In this document: in pieces, positions 1 through 12,900 of the stretch
Numbering within the stretch: the stretch's first letter is position 1
Layout of the letters: every line of letters starts with the position of its first letter
Notes under the pieces: generated by a model
Told to the model about the DNA's origin: nothing
Database searches by the model: none
Seen by the model: the letters and a program-made list of their open reading frames with translations, nothing else
Source: Phoebastria nigripes
Lineage: Eukaryota; Chordata; Aves; Procellariiformes; Diomedeidae
Length of the DNA stretch: 64,000 nt
Reading direction: 5' to 3'
Assembly (NCBI GenBank): GCA_035582835.1
Contig: JAYKAV010003091.1
Span: 174,638 to 238,637, forward strand
Program-made: the position numbers and the translations under genes

Positions 1-2630
1 CGCGGGACAGGGCCGGGGGCAGGGCGGGTCCCGTGTGGCGGGTCCTCCGTGGGGCTCAGCTGGGGTGGGCTGCCCTGGGACAGGTCCCCCGTGGGGCGGG
101 TCCCACGGGGCGTGGCCTCGTGGGGCACCAGGGCAGGTCCCCACGGGACAGGACACGGCAGGGCAGGCAGGGCAGGCAGGCAGGGCAGGCAGGCCCCCTC
201 CCCGGGAGCAGGCAGCCCCCAGTGCGGGACTGTTGCCGAGTCCGGTCCCGTGGCAGCCATGGGGCAGGCGGGGTGGGCTGTGGGCACCCCCCAGCAGGGT
301 CCCCGGGAAGGTCCGTGGGTGGCCCCGGCACCCCCCTGCCCCACGCCTGCCCCATGCCTCCTGCCCGCCCTGCACGGGGCACGCAGCACCCTGGCAGCCG
401 CTGGGCTCTGGGGCCCTGCCAAGGTGCAGGTAATTAGCTAGTCAGCTAATTGTCCCGCTGGAGAGCTGCCCGCCCTGCCAGGGCTTGGGCTGGCATTGGC
501 ACGGCCACAGCGCCACAAAGTCAGAGGCTCAGGGCTCAGGGCTCTGCCCCACACGGTGAAGCACCCCGGCTCCCTGCCTGCACCCTGGCTCCTGCAGGCA
601 GTACCTGAGCTGCCGCAGCCTTGGCAAAACCCTGTCACNGCCATCGCTCTCCTCTTGCCCAGGCCAGCAGGGACATGCTCAGGTCCCCATGGCAGCGCCG
701 TGCCGGCAGCAGCNCACAGTGCCTCCCTCCTGCTCCCTGCCACCTTCCATCCCCGGGGCATCATGCCTGGGCTGGGCTCACCATGGGCACGTGGGGCATT
801 TCTGGGCCCTGGTCCACCCCTCTGTGCTGCCGGGCTGGGCACGGGCAGCGGGGCCGGGGGCTGCGGCAGCCAGCTGAGCACAGGGGCTGGGGAATTTGGG
901 CAATGCCGGCATGCCGGCCCCCACAAAGCAGGCAGGGCAGGCAGCTAATCTGGGGATTAGCACCGGGGAGGCCACGGGGGGGGTAGAGCCGGGTAGCAGC
1001 AGAGCCCCGGGGGGAGACCAGCGAGCCTGCATTGCACTGGGCACTGCCAGCACCGTGCTGTGCCGCAGCCAGCCGGTCTCACCCTGTGGACTGGGCGGCC
1101 ACGGTACTGAGCGTGTGGTGGGGCCGTGAGGAGGGAGCCGGCTGTGCCCCACACTCCGCAGTCGTTGGGGTGCCTTGAGCGCGAGGCACGGGTGCAGCAG
1201 CCACCTCCACATCCCTGGTGCTGTCAGCGGTTTCCTCCTCTGCCAAATGACTCACTGGCAGATGAAAAGATGAAAAAGCGGCTGCCTGCCTGCCTGCGCA
1301 GCCGGGGACGCCAGGCAGAGGATGCATCCTGCGCTCCCACACCCCCGTGCCCACGGCCGCCTGGGTTTCACTGGCTTTTGGCCACTGTCCTCCCCCTCCT
1401 TCCAGGCTCTCCCCCAAGGAAGCAGGACAAAACCCCAGTTTAGGAGAAAACTGCCCCAATTAAGTGCTCACAAACAGCCTGGAGTCCAGCTTGGCGTTTT
1501 CATGACCACTGCGTGTGTTTTATGGTGCTGTCCTGTGCCCCCCGCAGTCCCCCTTGGCTGTGCTGCCGGGGGGCGCACCCCTGGCATCTTCCCTGGGGAC
1601 CTTCGGTGAAGGATGGGATGAGACCCCACAAACACAGGTGCCGGCAGCCCCACGGTGGCAAAGGCCAGGAGAAACCGCACGCGCAGGGCCCTGCGTGCCT
1701 GGCGGCATGGCTGGCTCTGGCAGGGAGCCAGAGACGGCGAGCTCGGGGGCCGTGCGCGCTGGGAGTACAGGCTGGGAGACAGGACCTGCTTGGCCGGGGT
1801 GCAAGCGCGGTGCCGCGAGAAGGCTGCTGCGTCCCGCAGGAGTGCGGTGGCTCCCAGCTGGGGATGCCAGCCCCGGGCCTGGGGCAGAGCCGGCAGCACA
1901 CACGCACTTTCATTTTTGTCCAACAAGGCTGGGAGAGGAGTTGCCATTGCCACGGCCGTANTGGGACAAATACCCTCAATGGCAGCAAAAGCCCCAGAGG
2001 CGACCCTGAGTGGGAACAGGCGTGGGGCCAGGCCGTGGGGGCCAGGGTGGCACCCTGGGGCTTCACCCCGCTCGCCGGGGGAGGTGGCTGGCACAGGGGG
2101 AAGCACCGCTGGCTGCTGTTGCTGTTACACCTCCTTTCTCTGGGGATTTTGTTTGCAACCCCGCTGTGTGCCGTCGTGTGCGTGCAGTCAGGTCTGTGGG
2201 GGTCCCCAGGGCAGCCCTGCATTGTACCCCACGGCACGGGCACTCCGTCCTCGGGGAGCCGGGGCCTGCTCTGGCTCGGCTCAGGGGCTTGCGGCAGACA
2301 CCTCCAGAGGTCCCTCCAAGCTCAGCCATGTGCTGCCGAGCTCTCTGTGGCGCAGCTGGGGTGAGCGTCCAGGCCGGGGGCTGCGCAGGGGCCTGCGCCT
2401 GTCCCCGCCGACCCCAAAACGCGGGGGGTGGCAAGCCCCAAGGAGCAGGTTTTGTCCAGCAAAGGCCGTGCTGGGGGTGCTGGGGAGGCGGGTACAGGAG
2501 GGCAATGCGGAGTGAACGGTCGCTGCTGCTGGCAGCCGTCACCCAGCCCCTCCGCTGAGCTGGGGGGGTCCCAAGGCTCTGGGGGCTCCCCACATCTGCC
2601 CCCACCGCCTTCTCCTTGCTAACTAACGTC
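1..2630. other. GC-rich stretch without a supported gene
   Basis: This segment is strongly GC-rich, with runs of CCTGC, GGGGC and CAGGCAGG-type words. Several overlapping open frames exist on both strands, but none has recognisable domain content, consistent frame use or a clear exon structure, and some only stay open through N bases. An imperfect CAGGCAGG repeat lies around 160-200. In mammals the neighbours beyond IHO1 are C3orf62 and USP4 (from memory); I see no piece of either here. Confidence 0.5.
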
Positions 2631-2833
2631 ACCGAACCAATGTTAAACTGGAAGGGCGGAGGTTTCCTTCTTTAAACATCAGAGAGGAGCTGAAAAAACG
2701 AATCCTCCCAGTTCCACAATCCAGNGGAGTTAAACAGCTAGAGAGCAGCCGCCTGCTCACCCGCTGAAACAGGATCTTGCCTTTCCCGAAAAACCAATAC
2801 AAAGACATTGGACTTTTGTGAAGACACAATGAG

Positions 2834-2839
2834 TTTATT
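2834..2839 (-). terminator. IHO1: Candidate IHO1 polyadenylation signal
   Basis: The plus strand reads TTTATT, which is a canonical AATAAA on the minus strand. It is the only one I find between the IHO1 stop codon at 3962 and the GC-rich border near 2630. It would give IHO1 a 3' UTR of about 1.15 kb. The GC content drops sharply on entering this UTR from the left. Confidence 0.5.
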
Positions 2840-3961
2840 AAAGCCTCCCCTCAGGAGGACAAACTGGACCGGTTGGATTCATGGCAATCGACCTGCTTCG
2901 TCAACACCGAAATGCTTCTTTTGCTAGTAACATCTCAGATCAAAAATCAAACGTGATAAAAATATTTGAAGCAGTGGAAGCTGATAGTCACAGCTGGGTA
3001 CCCCAGAATGAGTTGCTCTGTGGGAACTGGGGCTGCCCAACAATCTCGCTGCTGTATGCACCAGATTGGGTGAGCAGGCTGGTCTTGTCTGACTTGAAAA
3101 TTTTGGAGCAACTCCTCACTAGAGAGGTGCAGGTTTCTAAAGGATGAGAACTATCCATCAGTGACTTCATCTGCTGAATTTGAACGTTGCATCTTTTGGC
3201 TTCGGTTTGAGAACCACTGCCCTTGAAAAGTGTATGTTGGAGAATTGCTTGATTAGCTAAGAGACAAATAAAGTAGAAATGAAATCATTTCCTGAATTTT
3301 CTGAAACCGAGAAATTTCAGCCTAAAAGGAGAAGAAATGCAATAGTCGAACCTGAGATGTTAGGATTTGGTCTTCCTCAGCTAAACTTGTCCCTGTCCAA
3401 AGCTCACAAACAACTCCTGGGACAAATCTGAACCTTATCGAAATCAACCAGAACAACACTACTACTGCCTAGGGAGCTAAAAAGCTGAACAGAGATACAA
3501 ACCAACACAGAGACTACAAGTGAGAAACAGAGTAAAGCCTCTGGCCACAGAGATATTATTACATCTATNATCTAGTTGAAAAGTTTCAAGTAGATCTCAA
3601 TGCTAAATCTAATTGAGCGGCGCGTCTGTGCTCTGCCAGCCCTCTTCTCCCCGGTGAACGTCTCGGCAGACTCCGCAGGTACTTCTCTGCTGCGTAAATA
3701 CGACGGTAATTGGAGCCCATGGCATCTCTGCTGGGAGCGGGGAGGTAAAGTAATACAGATCCCATCAGCTTTCCAAGCTATGGGAGGGCTTCCCCTCAGG
3801 CCCCACATAGTCCCTTACAATATATCGAAGTGGGCAATAACACTTTCAAGCATCCAGGCACAAGCCTTGTCTCTGACTAAGCAGGTAACACCCGAGAGGA
3901 ATAAACTACGACTGAGATGGCCAAGCCTGCACTGAGGACTCCGAACATGAAACAAAACCCT

Positions 3962-6900
3962 TCAATCGGAATAATCGCTATCAAAAACCAAAGAGCAACA
4001 GGCCGTATTCTGCTGAGCCAGCGTATTGACAGGACGTGGTTTCTTGGAGCCTGCAGGGCTTTGGAGGCTGAAGCAGCTCATCTGTTTTTCACCTGTTGTG
4101 CTGTACAGGGAAAATGTATTCTCCTGGGGAGAGGAATCCCAGAGATTCCTTTTTACACTGGAAACATTTGTTCTTTTTTTCATTTCCAAACTTCTCTTTC
4201 TTCTGTCTGCAAGTTGTTGCAGGCTTTTATGGGAGCATGGCACTGGTGGGAAATTCTTTGTAAGCCTTGGCTGAGCACTGCTGAGGATCTGCTCATTGGG
4301 AGCTGCAGAAACCGGGTTAGAGCTTCCTAAATTGAGAGCAACCGTGTATTGGGGAAAGCAATTTTTTCTGGAGCTTTCCAACTCAATAATCCTGTTTGCC
4401 TTCCTTTGCTTCAGCCCACCGTCAGCACATCGAGAGAGCTCGCCTTTTCTCATAGCGGGGCAAGTTTTCTTCCTCCCCGTTGCTTTATTCCAGGGGATCC
4501 TTCCTGGCCTCTGTTTTGCTTTATTCCCTACAGCTGCATTCTCCACCTCACGGTCTGTGGACGCGTGATTGTCTCTTTGCCCAGGCATATCTTTTCTTAC
4601 AGAAAGGTGGCAAACTTGAGGCTGCCTCTGTTGTGACAGTGTCACAGGTTCAAGTTGTCTGGTGGCTCTCCTGACTGCCTTCCTCAGTGGAGTTGGTAGA
4701 GGCACCTCCTGTGGTACAGGACAGTGTTTCTTCTGACTACCCCCCAAAAAGTGACTGTTGGCGCAGCACACACAAGAATGGTCAGCACAGCTCTGTGTTT
4801 CCAAACCATATTTCACCTCCTGCAAAGAGGTGCAGGAGGTACCTGCACCTGTGCCACACACCACTGTAGCAATGGGGCTGACTTTCCCTCCTGAAGCTGT
4901 GTCTAGGTCACCCTGAGGTGTGCCATCCCCCGTGACCTGGTTCCTCACAGGGGAGTCTCCGTGCTGCTCCCCCACTGCCATGCAGGGGGGCTGAGACCGA
5001 CCCGAGGAGCTATAAACGCCCCTGCCTTGGCAACATGGCCAGCGTGTGTTCTCCTCACCCAGAGCACAGTCCTGGCATGGGCCAGGGGAGGTCTGGGAAG
5101 AGTTATCTGCCATGTGAGGGGGGAGTCTGGCACTGGAAATGAATGTGTGCAGCTCAGCTAAGGCATTAGGGAGCTTCCGGAAGCCTAGTTCTTCACACAG
5201 CTTCAGGTGCTGATCACTCAGCTGAGCTGGCAGCGACTCCAGACCCTCCTTCAGCAGCTGAACACTGGATTTCACATCCAAGATCTCCACATCTTTCTGG
5301 GGAGACAGCGAGCAGAGCAGAAGCAGTAAGCAACACATTAAAAGGTGCAATAATAGTATTCNAACAAGAAACTTATAGGTACTGTGTGTCAGTTAGACCC
5401 CTTAATTTGGGTATTGACCCAAAGATTAGCAATTCCTATCTCCCTGTGTAATACATATTCTCAAAATGTCCCACAAAAGTGAGAGATTTGGGATTGGGGC
5501 ATACCCCTATCCCACTGTGTGCCCCCTCTCCCAGGAGTGCTGCCTTCTCAAATGCTGGCGTGACACATCCTTGCCGAAAGCAATTCTTGCAGCAGGGTCT
5601 CTGGAGAAACCAGACCTGTCCAGGAGGTCTCTGACAGTTCATTCTTTTGTCTCTGACACCCACTTGTTCTTTTTTGACCTCTTTTTTCCTCTCCCTGGGA
5701 AACCATCCAGCCGAAGGGACAAAGCACTGCACTTCTGTGAGATGCTCTCCCCTCGCAGGCACACACTGCACCACCTCCTCCAGCGAAGGCATGTGCCAGC
5801 GTGAGGAAGCGGTGCTCCATCGTGGCCTGCCACGACAGGGCACTGTTGGGCTCCCCTCTCACTGACCAGGGTTTCATCAGAGCTTACAGCACTGTTAACC
5901 AGCGCTTGGGTAAGCACCAGTCAGTATCTGGCCTAGAATTAGCATTTTAATATGTCTTTCCTCCTTCGTTGTAACAGGAGCAGTCTACTTTATAATCCAC
6001 CACTCGAAGGCAATTTAATATTCAGTTAATATTTTGAAAAAGTGGGAGAAATTCAGAATGAGGATTCAGAATAAAAGATTAATTTCTGCACTTACGGCTG
6101 CAAGTCTCCTCTCCATCTCCAGCAGTGCCTGCTCTGTTTGGCTTTTATCTGTCAGAGCTTTCAGCACTGAGCCACAGTGACTTTGAAGAGCGTCTTGCAC
6201 TAAACAGGGAAATCAATAAAAAACACATTTGGTCTTTCATTTATAAATGTGAATAAAGTACTATCAATACTATTGCAACTTCCTCCACGGCTTGGCATGA
6301 AATACTTTGCTGTGCTGTGCAACCATAGTGATTTGCCCGCTGAGATCTCCCCGAGCCCCAAGCGATGAACAATAGGGTAGATGTTTAATGCAAAGCACTT
6401 GGAATTTGTAAGATGCCGAGTATAGGCCAAACCTCATTTACTGTGCTCTATTAATATGGCAGCTGGAGATGAAAGGCTATGCGAAGCTGCAAAACTTGGT
6501 TGGCTCAATGCAAGGAAGGCTGAGGCTCAGTTGTCTGCCAACTTCACAACAGGCATGGCCAGGGGAGGGGGACCCCAATATATCTGACCCACCCCAGTGT
6601 AACTGACCCTCTTCTGTAACCAGCTGATGGTAAACAGGAGCTTGAACGTGTGGTGGGAAGAATAGCATTGCTGATAACAGGAAGGAGATGCAAGAGGTTC
6701 ATGGCTAAGAAGTGCAACCAGAGACTACATGACAGAAATGCACAGGAGGCTGGTAACCGAAGGAAAGCTGCCTGAAGGGATAGTGGGAAATTATGAAGGA
6801 GTGTGCAAAAAATTGGGATTTCCAGTTGCTGGACACAGGAAGAGATGGGGCCAGAAAACTTCTGAACCAGGCAGCTGTGCCCAGTGCTTGGGCAGCTGCA

Positions 6901-9900
6901 GCTGGAATGCGGGAAGGCAGCGGGGGCCCCGGCAGTGTCCTGTAGGGGCACAGGCCCCCTGGAAGGGTTTTAAATTGGACCAAGATGCTCTTGGCTTCAG
7001 TCAGTCTTGTTGAAACAGTGATAAAAAATAGGAATTTTTGTTATATGATTGGACAATAATATAACTCCCCCATGCAGCTGCAATTATTCTTATAGGAACC
7101 ACTGCTGTGCTAAATACACTACAGCATGGGAACGCAGTTTGCAGCATATGTGGAGATGAAAAGTCCTTAGCAATCTTATGGAAGTCTTCCTTTAAAATCG
7201 TAAATTAGGATGGAGAGAAAGAGCTGTTCGCTAAACATGTCTGGTCTTTCCTGTGAACAGCACAGGAAGGTGTGTACAGATGGTGTGGCTGGGGTGGAGC
7301 ATTGGCTGGTCGGAACAAAACAGGATGCAAAGCACTCCTGCTAAAACAAAGCATTGCCAAGCCAACGGGCCGGGATAACTGAAACTCTGGAGTCCTGGAC
7401 TAGCACTGGCTGCCCAAGAAAAATCAGAATAAAGCCTACATTCCAACAAGTAGCTACAAGAGCTCTGCAATTAATTAATCCTCTTTTGCTACAGATCCAA
7501 CGCGTTTGATTGACTTTGGTGTCGCTGGAGCTGAGAGCCCGGCTGAAGCTATTCCTGCACGCCGAGTATCTCAGCTCTTCAGTGCAGCACCTCTCGCCCC
7601 AGAGGTGTGCTCACAGGCTGCAGAGCCCTCGGCATCTCTCCTCCTCCTGCCCAGCAGTTTTCATGAAGCTTGCAGGGACTTAATTATCTCTGTGAGCCGT
7701 GCCCTGCTGTCAAACTCTAGATGGAATTGGTCAAAGAGTTAAAAACTATTAGGGAGAGGCAGGCAGAAAGCGATTGTACAGGCTTTGTTTCTGTAAAAAC
7801 CAGGGACATTTTAAAAAGGTACATTTGGGAAGGAAGAAAGGAAAGAGATCCGAGCAATTATGGGCTTACTCTTTTGTTCTCGTATTGTGCAAGGCTTTAG
7901 AATAGACCTTAAGGGAAAGTGTACTCAAAGACATGGAGGGAAATGGAATAAAATAGAGCAAGATTTTATAAAAGGCGTATTGTGCCTGACTAATATAATA
8001 CGCTAGGATAAGATAGGTGACTTCTTAGACAAAGGCAACGCAGTGGCTTTTCTGTAGATTCAAACAAAGCTTTTCAGTGGAAGTTGTCATGTAATATGAA
8101 AAAAGCTGAGAAAAATTAAGTGGATAAGCCTCAATTAAAGGGAAAACATCAGCTCTTGAGAGGGGTGGCATGAGGGGACAAGGCGGCTCTGGAAGGTGCT
8201 CCTCAAGATCTGCTTAAAATCTGCCGTAGTCACCTGGGTGCAAAAGCCAGTGGGCATTTAGGTAATTAGCAGGTGACACAAAGACGCAAATGCCAGCACC
8301 AGGGGCAACAGGTGAGATAGGGCAGTGTGGCGTGCGGTGGTGCGCAGGCTCTGGCTGACGGGAACTGCTGTGCACCCCGGGTGGCTGGAAGCCCGTGCGC
8401 AGTCCTAGCCGCCTACGTGCAAGGAAAAAAAGAGATTGAACTGGGACACGTGCAGAGAAAAGCTACAGGACAATTAAGTGCTTAGGTGATAATCTCCTCT
8501 TATGAAAGGAGATTGAAAGCATTTGGCTTATTCAGCCACGCAAACCAGAGGTGTCTGGTGGCACGGGGCTCTAATGAGGCTGCCGCTCGAGGGACGGGGT
8601 GCTTGCCGAGAGCTGCCTCCCGGCAGCAGGGAACCCCTGTGCCAGGCTGTATTTTTATCTTAATTTGCTTTCCTCTGAAGGAGCGATGCTTGGGCACAGT
8701 GCACACTGTTGTCATTTGGGAGAAGGAACCCTGCAGTTGCCTCGTCCATGCGTCTTCCTCACACGCATCGAGTTAAACCGCCTCCCAGACCTAGGCTCGG
8801 GGGGAATTTCTCCACTTTTTCAGGATGTCCATCACCACAGGGCTTTGCCTTGTTCTCCGTAGGAGCGTGGCTGATCTTTGAGGATTATCTGCACATATCT
8901 CAACTAATAAGCTCTCTGCTGTTGCAGGCAATTTGGTTGTCCCTGCTCTCTCACTGCCGTTTTTAAGCTTTTAGTCTAGCTCTGACAGATCTAGACTTTT
9001 TTACAAATCACTGGGGGAGAGCTGTGGCTTGCAGAATGGGTTTGTAATGGTGGAGTGAATGTTTGAGTGGGCCTTTTAGACTTTGCATCTCCCTGGTTAG
9101 ACCTAAGGGCTACCTGCAATCCAAGAGCAGGTGTTGGGGAGCCTGCCAGCCCCCTCCTGGCCTGCAAGCCTATAAAGAGGAGGAAAGCAGCAGTGACTGA
9201 AGGAGGAAACTCCTTTCATGGCACTTCATCACCTTCCATCTCTACATAGTGAGGACATAGGAAGGCCTGCATCAGCAAGCTTACCTCAGCTTGCTGCTCT
9301 TCCCCATATGCTTAATTTTAGTTCAGAATTATTTTTAAAACCTTCTGATTCCCCTAGTCTGTCTGTTCTTCTACAACATGGTATCCTCAGTCTAAAAATA
9401 GCACTGCATCCACTGGGCTTGTGATCTGCACATACATTTGACTCAGCACAGTGTGCTGCAGGCAAGCAACCAACAGCCAGTCTTTTGAATGCATTTCATT
9501 TGTACGTGTAGGAGTATTCTGCAGAAAAAAAACCCTCGGTACAGAGGAGGGGCACTCTCCTTCCCTCTCTGGCTTCCATACCAGAGGAGTGTTCAGACTT
9601 GCCAAACACTATTAAACAAAATAAAAATGAGCATTAATTTAGACTTAAAAAAATAGGCATTGAGATGGCCAAACTAGATCAGATCAAGGACCCTGTTAGT
9701 CAAGTCTCTTGTCTTTGAAAATGATCAAGAACGGCTGCTTCAGAGAAAGTTTTCTTCAAATAAACCCCGCAGCAGATAGTTATTGAATAACTTGATCATA
9801 GAGGGAAAATCTTTACTCGGTTAATGGATGGCTTATGCACAGACTTGTGCCTTTCTTAAGGTATTTTACTCTAAACAAAACAGTTTTTTACAACCTGGAA

Positions 9901-12900
9901 CATCACTGTGTTTTGATTTGCTGTACCATTGTCTTTGGATGCTACTGGTTTACATTAATAACATATGGAATGTGAAATCTGGCATGAGATAAAAGGTTGT
10001 AGGACCTCAGGGTAGGTCTGCCACCCTGTGCTGCAGAGGGTTCCCCGCAAATCAGCCTGCACTCGGGTGCAGCTGCACTCCCAACAGCTGAAAACTACAG
10101 TCTGAGCAGCCAAGGAAGGGAGCGTCAGCCTCCCAGCCTAGGAATATTAAACAGCAACTGCGTCTGATGCTTATCTATCATCGCCTATGCAACTCGTCCT
10201 GAGATTGGCACTGACAGCGCAAAGGCTTTAAATAACACTTTGGAGCGAGGTTGGTTCCCCCCACACCCAGGTTCAGTAGGGGAAATAGAAGGTGGTATAA
10301 ACCTGGTGAGACACGAGCAGGGAAGACAGCTATGATGTTCAGCAGAGCACTGTGTTTTCTCCCTGGGCAGTAACTGAGCTGTGCCAGCGGGTGAGACATT
10401 TGGGCTGTCATGGCTGCATCCTGCATGGACATACCCCGAGTAGTCAGCTGGCAGGTTTGTGCCTGCTTAGCCTGGGCCCCCTTCCACAGCACAGCAGAAG
10501 ACATCTGCATCAGGGGACTGTGGGATGAGTTGCCCCCGATCTCAGCCCGCTCTAAGGCAGATAGTGGCCAAAGCCCTGAAGTGCGATGTTGAGGGGTTTC
10601 AGTATTCACCATGACAACCACACATCCTCTCGCCATCCATGCTGAGGTGTTCTGGAGTCTGGTTAAATCCCTCATCTCAACAACTTTCATTGCCAGTCAC
10701 TGCATGGCTAGTTAGCGGCTGCATGGGAAAGGTGTTTCTTTTATCAGTTTTAAACTTTTTGACTTTTCAATCTCTACAAATGCAGAACAAAAGAGGACTG
10801 CCTGGGTGTCCCAGTCCAGACCATACTGTTCACAGTAAACAAGATCACATCACACCATTATAAACACAGTGAATTCCTCTAGAAAGCTTGCCAGCAACTA
10901 GGCCTGGGGAGTCTTAAAGCAAGTCATGTTTTCAAACTGCCCACCAGGCACTGGATTTTGTCAGAGAATTGCATCAGCTCGTACCTCTGTAAGGGACAAA
11001 TTGCATGTTATTTTGTCACCCTTGCTGGCAGGAGGGTCAGAGGATTGCCTGTGGTATGCTGGCTGCGAACATGCTTCTCATTTGCAATGAAGTCAAGGTG
11101 GTGCGGAGGATATGGCTGTTATGAGTTGTCACAGCCGGAACTACCAGATACCAGAAAAGCAAAGCAGTTCAGAGAGGGCTGAGCTGTGAAAATCAGGATT
11201 TGTATAAAAAAATAGAAAGTTTTGATAGAAGTGTGGCTATATAAATGAAAATGAGAAAAATATAAAAAGAAATGAGTTACAAGAGCTGAAACCAGAAGGA
11301 AAGAGCAAACGATGTGCAGGCAAGTCAACTAGAAAAACTCTGTATAAGGTGAAAGAACTGAGGACATAGGGTCTGCTTGCCTCTTTACATCTCTGTGCAC
11401 AGCACACCGAGATGTGAGCAAGGAATAGAGCAGCTGTGCCTCTGTGGAAGCCGCTCAGGCAAATGTTGTCTCATCTCCAGTGCCAGACACAGCTCTATCC
11501 ACTGTGTGCAAGCACATANGGACAAACACTCAAAAGAGAACATTTTTTTTATCTTACTGCATAGAGCATGCCAGCCCAACAGCATTTGGAAATGCTTTGG
11601 AAATATATTTTGAAAAATATTTTCTGTTTTGTTCTCTCCCAGTGGCTACGCAGACTGTGCCAAATGTGCTTGCTACCCACTGCTATAAATGAAGCCTGTG
11701 ATACTCCTTATATGCTTTTAATGAAGACAGACTTGATTTCAAGTTCCACCTTTCTTTGCTTTTCAGAGCTGTTTGAATGTCCTGGTGTACTACTTCTCTC
11801 TTTGAAGAAAGCCTCTTCATCTTCTGCATTCCTCTCCTACATGTGAAAGCCTCCACTGCCAATGTTTTAACATGTCTCTACCATGTCACCCACATCCCAA
11901 GGTACTGCATCATCAGCCACTGGCATTCAGTGCTTTATCAGCTCTGAGTTTAGCTCTTTATCACATGAGTTTAGGAATTTTATACCAGTTTTTCAAGGAA
12001 ATTGCCTCAGTTGGGATCTTTTCAAGGCACTAGTGCAGGTATTTATTTAGTGGGAACTTAATTATCCATCACTGTGATACCAGTCAAATGTCAGTGTTTA
12101 TCAGCAATTAACCAGTGACAGATGAACCTCCCAGAAATATAAAAAGAACAACNTTGTGGAGCGTGCAATGATTTTCATTATATATTCAACATTCTGCAGC
12201 ATGATACATTACAGAAAGTGCCAATTTTTCTTTTCAATTGCTTTGAAAACCTAGCAGCAGGCACCTCTGGGAGGTTTCTCATTCCATTCAAGGCATATTT
12301 ATTTAAAATGGGTATGGAGAAGAAACAGGACAGCTGAGCAAATGGTATGGAATGAAGAGGGGGAATCATGAACAATAGATTTGATTTTCAGTGCCATGAC
12401 AACAATTTCTGTGCAAGAGGTATACGAAATTAGGCAAAGTCCTGCTGCAGAGTGGACAAGTTGAGGCATTGAAGTAATTAGGAGATGGGCAAATGTGTAA
12501 TAGGAAGCTTGTTGTGCTGGCCAAAGCAGACAGATTCTTGCTTACATTAAGGTCCCACCAAGCACAGCAAGGGAGTGTTCTTAGTATAACAAGATTGGTA
12601 TTTCAAACATACAGGCTATCACGGCCTCATGCAGAATGCACCAGACTCCGCTCCTTTTGCCTGAGAGGGCTGTGTTGACTTAAAGGGTATCTGTCAAAGC
12701 TGTGCTTCATGGAAGCCTCATTTTACCGCACAGTAAATATTATAGTGCTTTTGTGAAGGTCTGCTACCTTGAACTCACAAGGTATAACTCACTTCACATT
12801 TCTTGCATGTATTGAAGCTGGCCTCTTGTTCTTGCACAGAGCAGGTCAAGCACAGACCAGAGTCCTGACAGGGTGTTGATGAACAATAATGCCAGCATTA

